Shown here: positions 1 through 7,294 of the stretch, in pieces
Layout: every line of letters starts with the position of its first letter
Position numbering within the stretch: the first letter of the stretch is position 1
Virus record (IMG/VR): IMGVR_UViG_3300028027_000285
Location: 1-20,788 of that record
Source: a virus
Length of the DNA stretch: 20,788 nt
Direction: 5' to 3' (one strand)
Notes under the pieces: model-generated
Told to the model about the DNA's origin: nothing
The model's input: the letters and a program-made list of their open reading frames with translations, nothing else
Database searches by the model: none
Program-made: the position numbers and the translations under genes

Positions 1-1
1 T

Positions 2-238
2 GGTGGTGCGGCATTAATGTCAGATATTCGTACTAAAGAAAACATTGAGCCTATTGGTATAGCCAACAACGGCTTGACAATATATAAGTATGAATATAAA
101 CCTGAGTTTAAAGACCATGAATTAGCTGGATCAGGCGTTCATTATGGTTACATGGCTCAAGAAGTAGAGCAGGTATATCCTTACGCAGTTAAAACCCTAA
201 ATGACGGCTATAAAGTCGTAGATTACGGACTACTATGA
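2..238 (+). CDS. Tail fibre/spike C-terminal S74 intramolecular chaperone domain (5'-truncated)
   Basis: The reading frame is open to the left edge, so this is the C-terminal end of a larger tail fibre or spike. It matches the peptidase S74 (intramolecular chaperone auto-processing) domain: an LM-SDIRTKENI start, then a GYMAQEVE block, a P-(Y)-AV block and a terminal DG-x-KVVDYGLL. In this family the domain trimerises, folds the fibre and then cuts itself off just before the Ser of the SD motif, using a Ser-Lys dyad. Here those residues are the Ser at bases 20-22 and the Lys five residues later. The domain stops right after VDYGLL, without the long C-terminal helix seen in many relatives, so it is a short version. 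The stop codon overlaps the next ATG (ATGA), which indicates translational coupling. The internal ATG at 17 is unlikely to be a genuine start, because the conserved cleavage site lies right there. Confidence 0.85.
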   Translation, partial: GGAALMSDIRTKENIEPIGIANNGLTIYKYEYKPEFKDHELAGSGVHYGYMAQEVEQVYPYAVKTLNDGYKVVDYGLL

Positions 239-564
239 ATCCTTACATCCTACCCCAACAACCAATGCAAGATGTTAGTGGATTGCAACCCGTGTTTCAA
301 AACTTTGGTCAGCAACAAGCCAATCAACAAGCCGCACTTGCACAGCAAAACCAGTTAATGAACCAAGCTGGTCAATCTCAGGGCGGTGGTATGAACCCTA
401 TGGCTTTAGCCCAAGCGTTGCGTAATAAAGATCCACAAAGTTTAGCAAACAAACTAGGTAATTACGCTAGTTCTATTCCCCAAATGATGCAATACGGTGC
501 TGAAAATGTGTACGGTGGATTTGGTCGAGGTCAAGTACCGACAACCAGCACAGGAGAGAATTAA
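235..564 (+). CDS. Gln-rich small phage protein, probably virion-associated
   Basis: This 109-residue protein is not recognised. It is low in complexity and rich in Gln, Asn and Met, with many QQ/NQ runs in residues 8-55 (for example FGQQQANQQAALAQQNQ), and has a Gly-rich C-terminus. No transmembrane segment, signal peptide or catalytic motif is visible. The ATG overlaps the preceding fibre stop codon, and the following gene starts 2 bases after its stop, so it is translated within the late operon. Its neighbour at 567 also begins with a Gln-rich region, suggesting the two products act together, perhaps as virion or ejection components. That role is inferred from position and composition only. 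Confidence 0.6.
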   Translation: MNPYILPQQPMQDVSGLQPVFQNFGQQQANQQAALAQQNQLMNQAGQSQGGGMNPMALAQALRNKDPQSLANKLGNYASSIPQMMQYGAENVYGGFGRGQVPTTSTGEN

Positions 565-566
565 CA

Positions 567-1787
567 ATGGCTGATATTGGAACACTAAACCCCGAACAGA
601 TGTTGGAGCAACAAAAAATATTACGCCAACAAAAAATGGCTGAAATGTTGATGCAACAGGGTATGCAACAGCCACAAGGTCAGATGGTTAGTGGTCGCTA
701 TGTTGCCCCTAGCATATTTCAAAATCTAGCTGGTTTAGCTAATACTTATGTTGGTCAGCGTGGTATTAAAGAAGCCGAAGATGCCCAAATTAATTTAGCA
801 AAGCAGTTAAGAGCAGATGAAATTTCTGCTATGGCTGATTTTAACCAACGAAAAGAAGCTGGAAAAGTTGATTATGCAAATCTTTATGCAAATCCAAAAG
901 CATCTGCGGCACAAAGACAATTTGCTTTTGGCAAGATGAATGAAGGCCCAATAAAAGTAGGTGTAGAAGATACTTTAATTGATCCAATTACTATGAAACC
1001 TGTATTTACTGGGGCAGGTAAACCCCGTGCTCCATTGCAAATTGATACTGGTACAGCCATTGAATTGCGTGATCCAAACAATCCAATTGTAGTATTGCAA
1101 AGAATTCCTAAATCTATGAGCCCTGCTGATGCCGCTAGATTGGCTGATGAAGGAATTACTGGTTATGGTGGCGGTGGTCAGCCTATGGTTCGCACAGGTG
1201 TACCTATGGGTCAACCTCAAGGTCAACCAGCTTTTGCTCCAAGCACAATCCCAGCATACCAACCTGACCCAATGCTAAGTCCTAAACAAAATAGAGAACT
1301 AGCACTTGAATTTAGCAAAAAACAACAAGGTAATGTTGTTAATGCTAAAGACAGTTTTGAGTTAATGAAAGAAGCAGGAAAGATTTTGGCTTCTAACGCA
1401 CCAAGTTCAGGATTTTTATCTAATGTAGTTACAACTACTGGTGAAGCATTTAATTTGCCTTTTGGTGCTAGAAAACAAGAATCAGAAGCAGATGCACAAT
1501 TAAAAATGCTTTCAGGTGCTTTGACCATGAAGCAACCAAGATTTGAAGGCCCACAAGGTGTTCTTGATGTTATTTTGTATCAAAAATTAGCTGGTGATCT
1601 AGGAAACACAAACATTCCTAATGAATCTCGCCTTGCAACTATGAAGCAAATGGTTAATTTACAGAAAAAATATTACCCTAATGGTGATTGGGATACCATT
1701 GATACTCAACTTAAAGACACAGGTAAAGTTTCATTAGGCCCTAAAAAAGAAGTTGATTTCAATAGCTTACCTACAGGAAGAAGATAA
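567..1787 (+). CDS. Putative late virion/ejection-type protein, Gln-rich N-terminus
   Basis: This 406-residue protein has no catalytic motif I recognise. Residues 1-45 are Gln/Met-rich and probably helical (LEQQKILRQQKMAEML). Residues 50-105 look amphipathic and alpha-helical. A central Pro/Gly-rich linker lies around residues 190-240, and a conserved-looking helical C-terminal part covers residues 245-400. The start is supported by an AGGAG sequence about 10 bases upstream. It lies between a tail-fibre chaperone gene and another large late protein, where phages of this layout keep internal or tail-associated virion proteins. It has no hydrophobic segment. The structural role is inferred from context; nothing in the sequence proves it. 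Confidence 0.6.
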   Translation: MADIGTLNPEQMLEQQKILRQQKMAEMLMQQGMQQPQGQMVSGRYVAPSIFQNLAGLANTYVGQRGIKEAEDAQINLAKQLRADEISAMADFNQRKEAGKVDYANLYANPKASAAQRQFAFGKMNEGPIKVGVEDTLIDPITMKPVFTGAGKPRAPLQIDTGTAIELRDPNNPIVVLQRIPKSMSPADAARLADEGITGYGGGGQPMVRTGVPMGQPQGQPAFAPSTIPAYQPDPMLSPKQNRELALEFSKKQQGNVVNAKDSFELMKEAGKILASNAPSSGFLSNVVTTTGEAFNLPFGARKQESEADAQLKMLSGALTMKQPRFEGPQGVLDVILYQKLAGDLGNTNIPNESRLATMKQMVNLQKKYYPNGDWDTIDTQLKDTGKVSLGPKKEVDFNSLPTGRR

Positions 1788-1789
1788 GC

Positions 1790-3739
1790 ATGGATGTAAG
1801 GATGCCCGATGGCGTTTTAGTCAAAAATGTGCCTGATAATGTAACTCAGGCAGATTTGTTGGCTAGGTATCAACTATCGCAATCTCCTAATGCTGGGAAT
1901 GTCATTAATACTGATGTTCCTACCGTTGTAGGTTCACGCCCTAATGCAGTCAATCCGCAACCACAAGCTAGACCAGTAACAATGATGGATCGAGTAAAAG
2001 CCTTGTACGAAGTCCCTACGGCTATTGCTGGAGCAATGGTTACTGAGCCATTATCTATGGCTTATGGCGTTGCTAGAAGTATTCCTGAAGCTATTAGCAC
2101 GGGTCAAAACGCCCCTGAATTAGCTAACAAGTATTACAAACAAGCAAGCCAAGCAATGCAATACCAACCTACTTCCCCTGTATCTCAAGAGGCTTTGGGT
2201 GCTGTTGGTGAAGCGTTGACTGCGGCTAAGATTCCTGCTTTTACCCCTGTAATTGGCAAGATTCCATCTGCTATGCAAGCGGCAGGTGCAATACGCCCAA
2301 TGATTCAAGAATCCGTGATTCCTGCTGGTAGAAGAATGGCTGGAGCATTACGCAATGAAGGTCAGATGATTCAAGAAGCCGTGCAACCTGTTACAAGCAC
2401 AATAGCTGGTGCAGTTGAACCCGTTACATCAAGAATTGCAAGTGCTTTGCGTAGAGAACCAACGATGGCTGGCGTAGGTGCGGCAGAAGTACCTGAAGCT
2501 AGAACCCGTTTTGAAACTGCTCAAAACTTGCGTGTAAAAGTTCCCCTAACTAAAGGCATGGCAGAGCGTGATTTAGCTACCCAGCAGTTTGAAGCTGAAA
2601 CAGCCAAGTTATATCCTGACACTATTGGCAAACCTTTAATTGTAGGCAAAGCACAAGCCAATGACGCTATTTTGCAAAACTTTGATGCTTATGTAGACGC
2701 TACAGGTAAAGAAACCTTTGGTCTGCGTGAAACAGGTAAGGTTGTTGATTCTGCATTAGTACAGCAATCCAAAGATGCTAAAAAATTAATAAATGAAGCC
2801 TACACAAAAGCTAGGGCATCAGGTGAAATGCAAGAACCTGTTAATTATGCACCTTTAGAAGCCTATATTGCCAAACAAACCCCTACTGTTAGGGCTAAAT
2901 TAGCCCCTATTTTGGATGCGGTTGATGAGCAATTAAAAGTAAATGATCCAACAGGCACTAAAACTATTCCTATTAATTCAATGGAAGATATATTCCAGTT
3001 TATTAATAAAAACTACGATCCAAGCGATGCGGTAGGCATGATGCACGCTGGAGAAATGAAAAAATTAATTAATGCCGCTACCGAAAACAAAGGCGGTGAA
3101 CTTTATCAAACAGCTAGAGCCTTACGCACTAAATATTCTAGGCAGTTTGAAGATGTGGGTGCAATTGACAAGCTATTGCGTACCAAAAAAGGCACTACAG
3201 ACCGTGCCGTAGCGTTTGAAGATGTCTTTAAACATTCTATTTTGGATGGTTCTAGGGATGATGTTGCCACTCTTGGTCTAACCCTTAAAAAAGGTGGTCA
3301 ACAAGGTCAACAAGCGTGGAAAGAACTACAAGGTCAAACAATTCAGCACATTAAAGACAAGGTTACATCGTCTATTGATGTCGATTCTTTTGGCAATCCC
3401 GTTGTTTCCCCTGCTAAATTTAAGTCAGTTCTTAACGAAATAGATCAAGACGGCAAACTGGACTACATTTTTGGTAAAGCAGGTGCTAACGAAATTAGAA
3501 ACCTGTACGAAACTACCCTTAATGTAAATGCTCCGCTTAAAGGTGCTGTCAATTACTCCAATACTTCTAGTGCTTTAATGAAGGCTTTAGATGGTGTTGC
3601 TTTACTTCCTGTTGCCCGTGTAATTGGCGTAAAACAAGGATTAGAAAAAGTTAAAGAAATGGGTATCAAAAAGCAAGTTAAAGAATCAGTAAACTATACG
3701 CCTGAAGGTATGGCAGACGCATTGAGGAAAACAAAATGA
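1790..3739 (+). CDS. Large putative internal virion / DNA-ejection protein
   Basis: This is a 649-residue protein. Its N-terminus (residues 3-28, MPDGVLVKNVPDNVTQADLL) is a short module that recurs at the start of many large phage virion proteins. Residues 60-115 contain an Ala/Gly-rich stretch with weakly hydrophobic helices (AIAGAMVTEPLSMAYGVA). Around residues 245-300, an LTKGMAERDLATQQFEAE segment followed by LQNFDAYVDATG resembles a module I associate with long internal or tail-tip proteins of podovirus-like phages. The remainder is alpha-helical without an obvious enzyme motif, so no lysozyme or transglycosylase signature was found. GGAAG precedes the ATG. Its stop overlaps the next ATG. 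The likely role is a virion component delivered or acting at DNA entry, by analogy only. Confidence 0.55.
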   Translation: MDVRMPDGVLVKNVPDNVTQADLLARYQLSQSPNAGNVINTDVPTVVGSRPNAVNPQPQARPVTMMDRVKALYEVPTAIAGAMVTEPLSMAYGVARSIPEAISTGQNAPELANKYYKQASQAMQYQPTSPVSQEALGAVGEALTAAKIPAFTPVIGKIPSAMQAAGAIRPMIQESVIPAGRRMAGALRNEGQMIQEAVQPVTSTIAGAVEPVTSRIASALRREPTMAGVGAAEVPEARTRFETAQNLRVKVPLTKGMAERDLATQQFEAETAKLYPDTIGKPLIVGKAQANDAILQNFDAYVDATGKETFGLRETGKVVDSALVQQSKDAKKLINEAYTKARASGEMQEPVNYAPLEAYIAKQTPTVRAKLAPILDAVDEQLKVNDPTGTKTIPINSMEDIFQFINKNYDPSDAVGMMHAGEMKKLINAATENKGGELYQTARALRTKYSRQFEDVGAIDKLLRTKKGTTDRAVAFEDVFKHSILDGSRDDVATLGLTLKKGGQQGQQAWKELQGQTIQHIKDKVTSSIDVDSFGNPVVSPAKFKSVLNEIDQDGKLDYIFGKAGANEIRNLYETTLNVNAPLKGAVNYSNTSSALMKALDGVALLPVARVIGVKQGLEKVKEMGIKKQVKESVNYTPEGMADALRKTK

Positions 3740-4608
3740 GTAGAAACGGATCGGGTACATATACCCTACCTGCTGGTAATCCAGTAGTTACAGGAACAAC
3801 TATATCTAGCACATGGGCTAATAACACCCTTACAGATATTGCTACTGCCCTTACAGGATCTCTAGCGTCTGACGGACAAACTACCGCTACTGGCAACCTT
3901 AAAATGGGGGCTAATCGTATTACAGGGTTAGCTGATGGAATAGCATCAACCGATGCCGCCACAGTTAATCAAATTCCTAGCGGTGCTTTATTTTTGTTAA
4001 AAGCATCAAATTTGTCAGATGTTGCTAATGCTACTACATCACGCACTAATTTAGTTGCCGCTAAATCAGGTGCCAACAGCGACATTACTTCTATTACTGG
4101 TCTAACTACACCTTTAACGGTAGCACAGGGTGGTATAGGTGCGGCTACACTAACTGCAAATAATGTTTTGCTTGGTAATGGCACTTCTGCACCACAATTT
4201 GTGGCTCCAAGCACATTAGGAAATATTTTAACTTCTAATGGAACTACTTGGGTTTCTTCCGCACCTACTGTTTCATCTGGTACTGCAAAAGCATGGGTAA
4301 ATTTTAATATTAGTAGCGGTGCAAGCGTTATTAATCAAAGTTTTAATATCAGTTCTATAACATATAATTCAACAGGAAAAGTAACTTTAAACTTTACAAC
4401 ATCTTTTGCAAACGCAAATTATGTTCCTGTAACATCGTCAGGAAATACTGGTAGTACAACAACAACAGGCTTTGCTGGAACTGGACTGTCAAGCACTACT
4501 GCATACAATAATAAAACAACTTCAGCTTGTGATATTTGGATATTAGCTGGAAATAATCTTGCACTTTTAAATCAATTTGATATTAATGTTGCAATTTTTG
4601 GGGCATAA
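3736..4608 (+). CDS. Tail fibre protein
   Basis: This 290-residue protein has the composition and repeats of a phage tail fibre: few charged residues and abundant Thr, Ser, Asn, Gly and Ala. It starts with a characteristic N-terminal block (residues 1-45, GTYTLPAGNPVVTGTTISS then WANNTLTDIATAL). A GNLKMGANRITGLADG motif (residues 54-69) and a T-x-AQGGIGAATLTANNVLLGNG motif (around residues 127-149) follow; both are common in tail-fibre shafts of environmental phages. The C-terminal 100 residues are beta-rich and Asn/Thr-rich and would hold the receptor-binding tip. There is no S74 domain at its end, unlike the fibre cut by the left edge of the window. It is followed within 4 bases by a small fibre-associated gene. 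Confidence 0.85.
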   Translation: MSRNGSGTYTLPAGNPVVTGTTISSTWANNTLTDIATALTGSLASDGQTTATGNLKMGANRITGLADGIASTDAATVNQIPSGALFLLKASNLSDVANATTSRTNLVAAKSGANSDITSITGLTTPLTVAQGGIGAATLTANNVLLGNGTSAPQFVAPSTLGNILTSNGTTWVSSAPTVSSGTAKAWVNFNISSGASVINQSFNISSITYNSTGKVTLNFTTSFANANYVPVTSSGNTGSTTTTGFAGTGLSSTTAYNNKTTSACDIWILAGNNLALLNQFDINVAIFGA

Positions 4609-4611
4609 ATC

Positions 4612-4932
4612 ATGGCACAAGTAATTATTTATACAAATTTCAATAATGGTGTATCTGTTTGTATTCCTACAGGCGAACTTCCTATTGAAGAAGTATTGGC
4701 AAAAGACTGTCCAGCAGGTGCAATTATTGTTGATAACAGCATATTGCCACAAGGTGAAGATGCTAATTATTTTGATGCTTGGGAATTAGTAAATGGTCAA
4801 GTAGTTGTTAATCAAACTAAAAAACAAGCCATTATTGATGCAATTCAAGACACAATAAATGCTAAAGCATCAGCACTAGCTAAATTAACCGCACTTGGTC
4901 TAACCGAAGATGAAATTAAAGCATTAGGCTAA
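4612..4932 (+). CDS. Small phage protein of the tail-fibre-associated family
   Basis: This 106-residue protein begins with a VIIYTNFNNGVSVCIPTGE strand pair. It then shows an IEEVLAKDCPAGAIIVDNS-LP block followed by DAWELVNGQVVV, and ends in a helical tail (residues 65-104) closing with LGLTEDEIKALG. This combination (a Tyr/Asn-Gly-Gly-Val N-terminus, a 'KD-PAG-I-D-S-LP' core, 'F-DAWEL' and a helical C-terminus) is a small family routinely found directly after phage tail-fibre genes. A chaperone or tail-assembly role is often assumed but has not been shown. Its placement 3 bases after the fibre stop fits that. There is no membrane segment. Confidence 0.65.
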   Translation: MAQVIIYTNFNNGVSVCIPTGELPIEEVLAKDCPAGAIIVDNSILPQGEDANYFDAWELVNGQVVVNQTKKQAIIDAIQDTINAKASALAKLTALGLTEDEIKALG

Positions 4933-4933
4933 T

Positions 4934-5143
4934 ATGTCATTTGAAATTGACCCTGTGAAATACGGCCAACTTTGGGAAAAGGTTGACCAACTTACCGCCA
5001 AAGTAGATAAGCTAGAAGAAGGCATGGAAGAATTGCTTGCTTTAGCCAATAAAGGTCGAGGTGGATTTTGGGTAGGAATGATGGTTGTATCTGCCATATC
5101 TACCTTTATTGGGTTTATTTCACATTGGGTGACAGGCAAATAA
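4934..5143 (+). CDS. Coiled-coil / single-TM small protein, lysis region
   Basis: This 69-residue protein has two visible parts. The first is a heptad-like helical region at residues 9-42 (LWEKVDQLTAKVDKLEEGMEELL). The second is a C-terminal hydrophobic segment at residues 45-66 (FWVGMMVVSAISTFIGFISHWV), giving a tail-anchored topology. Similar small proteins with a coiled coil plus one C-terminal membrane helix occur in phage lysis regions and are sometimes annotated as holin-like. The annotated 3TM holin lies downstream, so this could be an accessory holin, antiholin or unrelated membrane protein. It sits just after the tail-fibre genes and is followed by a GTG-initiated gene overlapping or abutting its stop. 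Confidence 0.65.
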   Translation: MSFEIDPVKYGQLWEKVDQLTAKVDKLEEGMEELLALANKGRGGFWVGMMVVSAISTFIGFISHWVTGK

Positions 5144-5144
5144 T

Positions 5145-5591
5145 GTGTCAGACCCATTCGGAATTACAAATGGTGTCAAGCAAGTCACTAGTAGCATTAA
5201 TGAATCTGTAAAGGCTAGTCAAGAACTATCTAAAGCAATAGACGGGGTACTGGAAGTAGCAGATAAAGCGGCAAAAGACAGGGCAAATGCAAGAAAAAAA
5301 GCTAGGCAAGTTAACTTTGATACAACAACGATTATTGAAGCTGTAGATGAGTGGCAAAGGCTTTTAATAGCTAGGCAGTCAGAATCACGGATAAAAGAAC
5401 AAATAACCAAGAAATACGGCAGTAATGCTTGGGAAGAAATACAAGGTATTAAAGCTAGAAAGCAATGGGAAGATAAGCGTGATAAGTATCTAGAACAACA
5501 CGACAGACGGGTAATGAAAAGTGTTATGTTGTTATGTTATTTATTTGCCGCTTGGGTTTCTTATGAACTTACTTGGGGTATGTGGCGATGA
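5145..5591 (+). CDS. Tail-anchored helical membrane protein of unknown function
   Basis: This protein has 148 residues and a GTG start at 5145, just after the preceding TAA (5141-5143). The ATG at 5143 reads in a different frame and cannot start it. Residues 1-60 are Ser/Lys/Ala-rich helices. Residues 75-120 are a charged, probably coiled-coil region (many Arg, Lys, Glu and Gln). Residues 124-146 form a hydrophobic C-terminal segment (SVMLLCYLFAAWVSYEL), again a tail-anchored topology. No family is recognised. The stop overlaps the ATG of a 26-residue membrane peptide. Its position in the run of membrane proteins before the holin and endolysin suggests involvement in the lysis stage or envelope, but this is inference. 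Confidence 0.6.
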   Translation: MSDPFGITNGVKQVTSSINESVKASQELSKAIDGVLEVADKAAKDRANARKKARQVNFDTTTIIEAVDEWQRLLIARQSESRIKEQITKKYGSNAWEEIQGIKARKQWEDKRDKYLEQHDRRVMKSVMLLCYLFAAWVSYELTWGMWR

Positions 5592-5668
5592 AAGATGATT
5601 TGCTAATGTGGACATGGGTAGCATCCATAGTCATAATTTTATATACCATTTATAGTTATTTAGAGTAA
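5588..5668 (+). CDS. 26-residue single-TM membrane peptide
   Basis: This short gene starts with an ATG that overlaps the TGA of the upstream gene (ATGA at 5588-5591) and ends 2 bases before the next ATG. That is the gap expected of a translated operon member. It encodes MKDDLLMWTWVASIVIILYT followed by IYSYLE: a short acidic head and one hydrophobic helix (residues 6-25). Nothing identifies a function. Very small hydrophobic peptides next to holins often tune lysis timing, which is only an analogy here. Confidence rests on the exact fit between two neighbours and on the well-formed membrane segment. Confidence 0.5.
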   Translation: MKDDLLMWTWVASIVIILYTIYSYLE

Positions 5669-5670
5669 AT

Positions 5671-5937
5671 ATGAATATTCAAGACATTTTAAAAGCTGTA
5701 TTGCCAATTGTTGTAGCGTGTTTAGCTTGGTTATTAGGTCAAGTATCAGACTTTTCTACACGACTTACTAAAATTGAAGGGCAGATGCCAGCTTTAATTA
5801 CCAAAGAAAATGTACCAACTGATTCACCGCTTTCAGCCGAAAAACGCCATGCAATGAAAGAAGAAATTTACAAAGATATTCACCAATTACAAGTTAAGGT
5901 GCAATTACTTGAAGAACGAGAAAAGGGGAAAAAATAA
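5671..5937 (+). CDS. Signal-anchor coiled-coil protein, possible inner-membrane spanin
   Basis: This 88-residue protein has an N-terminal membrane anchor (residues 6-26, ILKAVLPIVVACLAWLLGQV). A hydrophilic, largely helical domain with a coiled coil follows at residues 55-88 (MKEEIYKDIHQLQVKVQLLEE). The N-in, C-out topology, the length and the position directly before the holin and endolysin match i-spanins (Rz-type), which with an outer-membrane lipoprotein fuse the two membranes at the end of lysis. No embedded Rz1-like lipoprotein frame was identified here, so the spanin call is tentative. Its stop overlaps the ATG of the holin (TAATG). Confidence 0.55.
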   Translation: MNIQDILKAVLPIVVACLAWLLGQVSDFSTRLTKIEGQMPALITKENVPTDSPLSAEKRHAMKEEIYKDIHQLQVKVQLLEEREKGKK

Positions 5938-6347
5938 TGTTTCCACTAGACGCACTATTAAATATTGGCGGTAAGATTCTAGATAAAGTCTTTCCTGACC
6001 CAGCACAGGCAGAGCAAGCAAAACTCAAATTACTTGAAATGCAACAAAATGGCGAGTTGGCTCAAATTGCCGCAGATACCGCAGAACAGCAAGAGCTTAC
6101 TAAAAGACAACAAGCTGACATGGCTTCTGACTCTACGCTATCCAAGAACATTAGACCAGCTACCCTTGTTTTTATTCTTATTGTTTACTCTACCTTTGCA
6201 ATGATGTCCGCTTGGGATATTGAGGTAAACAACAATTATGTAGAGTTGTTAGGCCAATGGGGTATGTTAATAATGTCGTTTTACTTTGGTGGTCGCACCC
6301 TTGAAAAAATTATGGACATGAAAAATGTTAAACAGCCGAAGCCTTAA
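5937..6347 (+). CDS. Holin of the GTA / 3TM family
   Basis: This 136-residue protein resembles the 'holin of 3TMs, for gene-transfer release' family. It has an N-terminal amphipathic MFPLDALLNIGGKILDKVFP segment, then DPAQAEQAKLKLLEMQQNGEL (residues 21-41) and a Gln-rich helix. A SDSTLSKNIRPATLVFI block (residues 64-80) leads into TM helix 1 (about 74-92). TM helix 2 lies at about 103-120 and is followed by GGRTLEKIM. The family's holins accumulate in the inner membrane and open at a set time so that the endolysin can reach the cell wall. The ATG overlaps the stop of the upstream gene. The endolysin gene begins inside its last 23 bases, a tight holin-endolysin coupling. Confidence 0.8.
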   Translation: MFPLDALLNIGGKILDKVFPDPAQAEQAKLKLLEMQQNGELAQIAADTAEQQELTKRQQADMASDSTLSKNIRPATLVFILIVYSTFAMMSAWDIEVNNNYVELLGQWGMLIMSFYFGGRTLEKIMDMKNVKQPKP

Positions 6348-6744
6348 TGACCTGATACCCCCAGCTAAAGAGCGTGTAGAGCACTTTCTTAGTCTTTGCA
6401 AGGATGAGGGTATAGACTTGCTAGTTACATCAACATACCGTGACAATGAATCCCAACAGGCTTTATACGAACAAGGTAGGACTACGGCAGGAAAGGTGGT
6501 TACCAATGCTAAAGCTGGTGATTCTTGGCATAACTGGCGTTGTGCTGTTGATGTCGTACCTTTGGTCAATGGCAAGCCTAATTGGGATGGTTCTGACCCT
6601 GTATGGGCTAAAATCGGAGAACTAGGAGAACAAGCAGGTTTGGAATGGGCTGGTAGATGGCGTTCATTCAAGGAATTAGCCCATTTCCAGTACACGGGTG
6701 GGCTAACCCTCACAGACCTTAAAGAAGGCAAGCAGATCGCCTAA
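6325..6744 (+). CDS. Endolysin, M15 family peptidase (L-alanyl-D-glutamate type)
   Basis: This 139-residue single-domain zinc peptidase of the VanY/M15 superfamily is expected to cut the peptide part of peptidoglycan. Visible motifs are the STYRDNESQQALYEQGR block (residues 36-52), the zinc-binding S-x-H-x-x-x-x-A-x-D motif (SWHNWRCAVDVV, His69 and Asp76) and the C-terminal ELAHFQY motif. That last motif supplies the likely catalytic Glu117 and third ligand His120. The Glu-to-His spacing matches the catalytic Asp/Glu and His of known phage M15 endolysins. There is no signal peptide, so it needs the holin encoded directly upstream, which it overlaps by 23 bases. Its length equals that of the domain, with no separate wall-binding module. 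The stop overlaps the stop of a convergent minus-strand gene. Confidence 0.9.
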   Translation: MLNSRSLNDLIPPAKERVEHFLSLCKDEGIDLLVTSTYRDNESQQALYEQGRTTAGKVVTNAKAGDSWHNWRCAVDVVPLVNGKPNWDGSDPVWAKIGELGEQAGLEWAGRWRSFKELAHFQYTGGLTLTDLKEGKQIA

Positions 6745-7043
6745 AACGGGGCGTATTGGTTGTGATAGCTTGCTTTACGAACTCTGAACTGAAATAACTC
6801 CTCATGTTCAGGGTATTCCTTGGCAAATTTTCTAGCGTAATGACTAATCCAACCGTCATCAATTTTAAAGTCCCCAGTATTACCAATGGCCGTTTCCCAG
6901 CGTACCCGATGAAATACGCACTTAGCTGAAAAGTATTGCCTTCTTGCCGCAACTTGTAATGAGAATTTTTTAAACATTTCCCATATATCAGGATGCTGGG
7001 CATCATAAATTTCAAAATTCTCTTTTGTCCATTTATTGTTCAT
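6741..7043 (-). CDS. Conserved small phage protein, unknown function
   Basis: This 100-residue soluble protein has a distinctive pattern. It contains YDAQHPDIWEMFKKFSLQ (residues 13-30), an FSAKCVFHRVRWET core (residues 38-51) and a DFKIDDGWISHYARKFAKEYPEHEELFQFR segment. I recognise this arrangement as a small family that recurs in phages and prophages, often annotated only as hypothetical, and no function can be assigned. It is the last gene of the minus-strand early operon. Its ATG overlaps the TGA of the gene upstream (ATGA at 7040-7043), and its TAG overlaps the TAA of the convergent endolysin gene. Confidence 0.7.
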   Translation of the reverse strand: MNNKWTKENFEIYDAQHPDIWEMFKKFSLQVAARRQYFSAKCVFHRVRWETAIGNTGDFKIDDGWISHYARKFAKEYPEHEELFQFRVRKASYHNQYAPF

Positions 7044-7294
7044 TCTTGTGCCTTTCTTAGTATTGCTCTAGCAAACCCTAATTGGTCAAAAATAACTTCT
7101 CTACTGTAATAGTCAGGGTTTTGATAATCCGCATACAGTTCGTTTATTTCCTCATCTGTTAGGGTATTTGCCAAGCCATAAACACCGCTAGATTTTTCAT
7201 ATTTCAATGTTTCTATTTCAGCTTGTTGCTTCCTATTTATGTCTTGCAAATACAAAATATCAGCACTCCATTGTTTTAATTGTTCTGATGTCAT
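7040..7294 (-). CDS. Small early phage protein with LTDEEI...FARAILRKAQE tail
   Basis: This 84-residue protein has a coiled-coil-like helical N-terminus (residues 1-32). It ends in a C-terminal module beginning LTDEEINELYADY and finishing FARAILRKAQE. The same module, diverged, ends the upstream gene at 7291. The corresponding DNA shares a 32-bp stretch with one mismatch, so the two are partial paralogues. No enzyme motif is present. Start and stop codons both overlap neighbours by 4 bases (ATGA), indicating coupled translation. Small proteins with this tail are common in environmental phages, and their function is unknown to me. Confidence 0.65.
   Translation of the reverse strand: MTSEQLKQWSADILYLQDINRKQQAEIETLKYEKSSGVYGLANTLTDEEINELYADYQNPDYYSREVIFDQLGFARAILRKAQE
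7044..7075. repeat. Direct repeat copy 1 (32 bp)
   Basis: This copy matches 7298-7329 at 31 of 32 positions; the single difference is a C/T at the 25th base. It covers the codons for the AILRKAQE-type C-terminus of the 84-residue protein, just before the overlap with the next gene. The near identity at DNA level, beyond what the protein similarity needs, points to a recent duplication or gene conversion. Confidence 0.85.

Noticed and set aside
3419-3434. TTAAG...CTTAA inside the 649-residue protein gene
   Set aside because: The half-sites are 6 rather than 4 bases apart and lie within coding sequence without a promoter, so I take it as chance.
4567-4752. Minus-strand frame of 61 codons across the fibre/small-protein junction
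   Set aside because: It lies antisense to two well-supported late genes and lacks a ribosome-binding site or recognisable motif.
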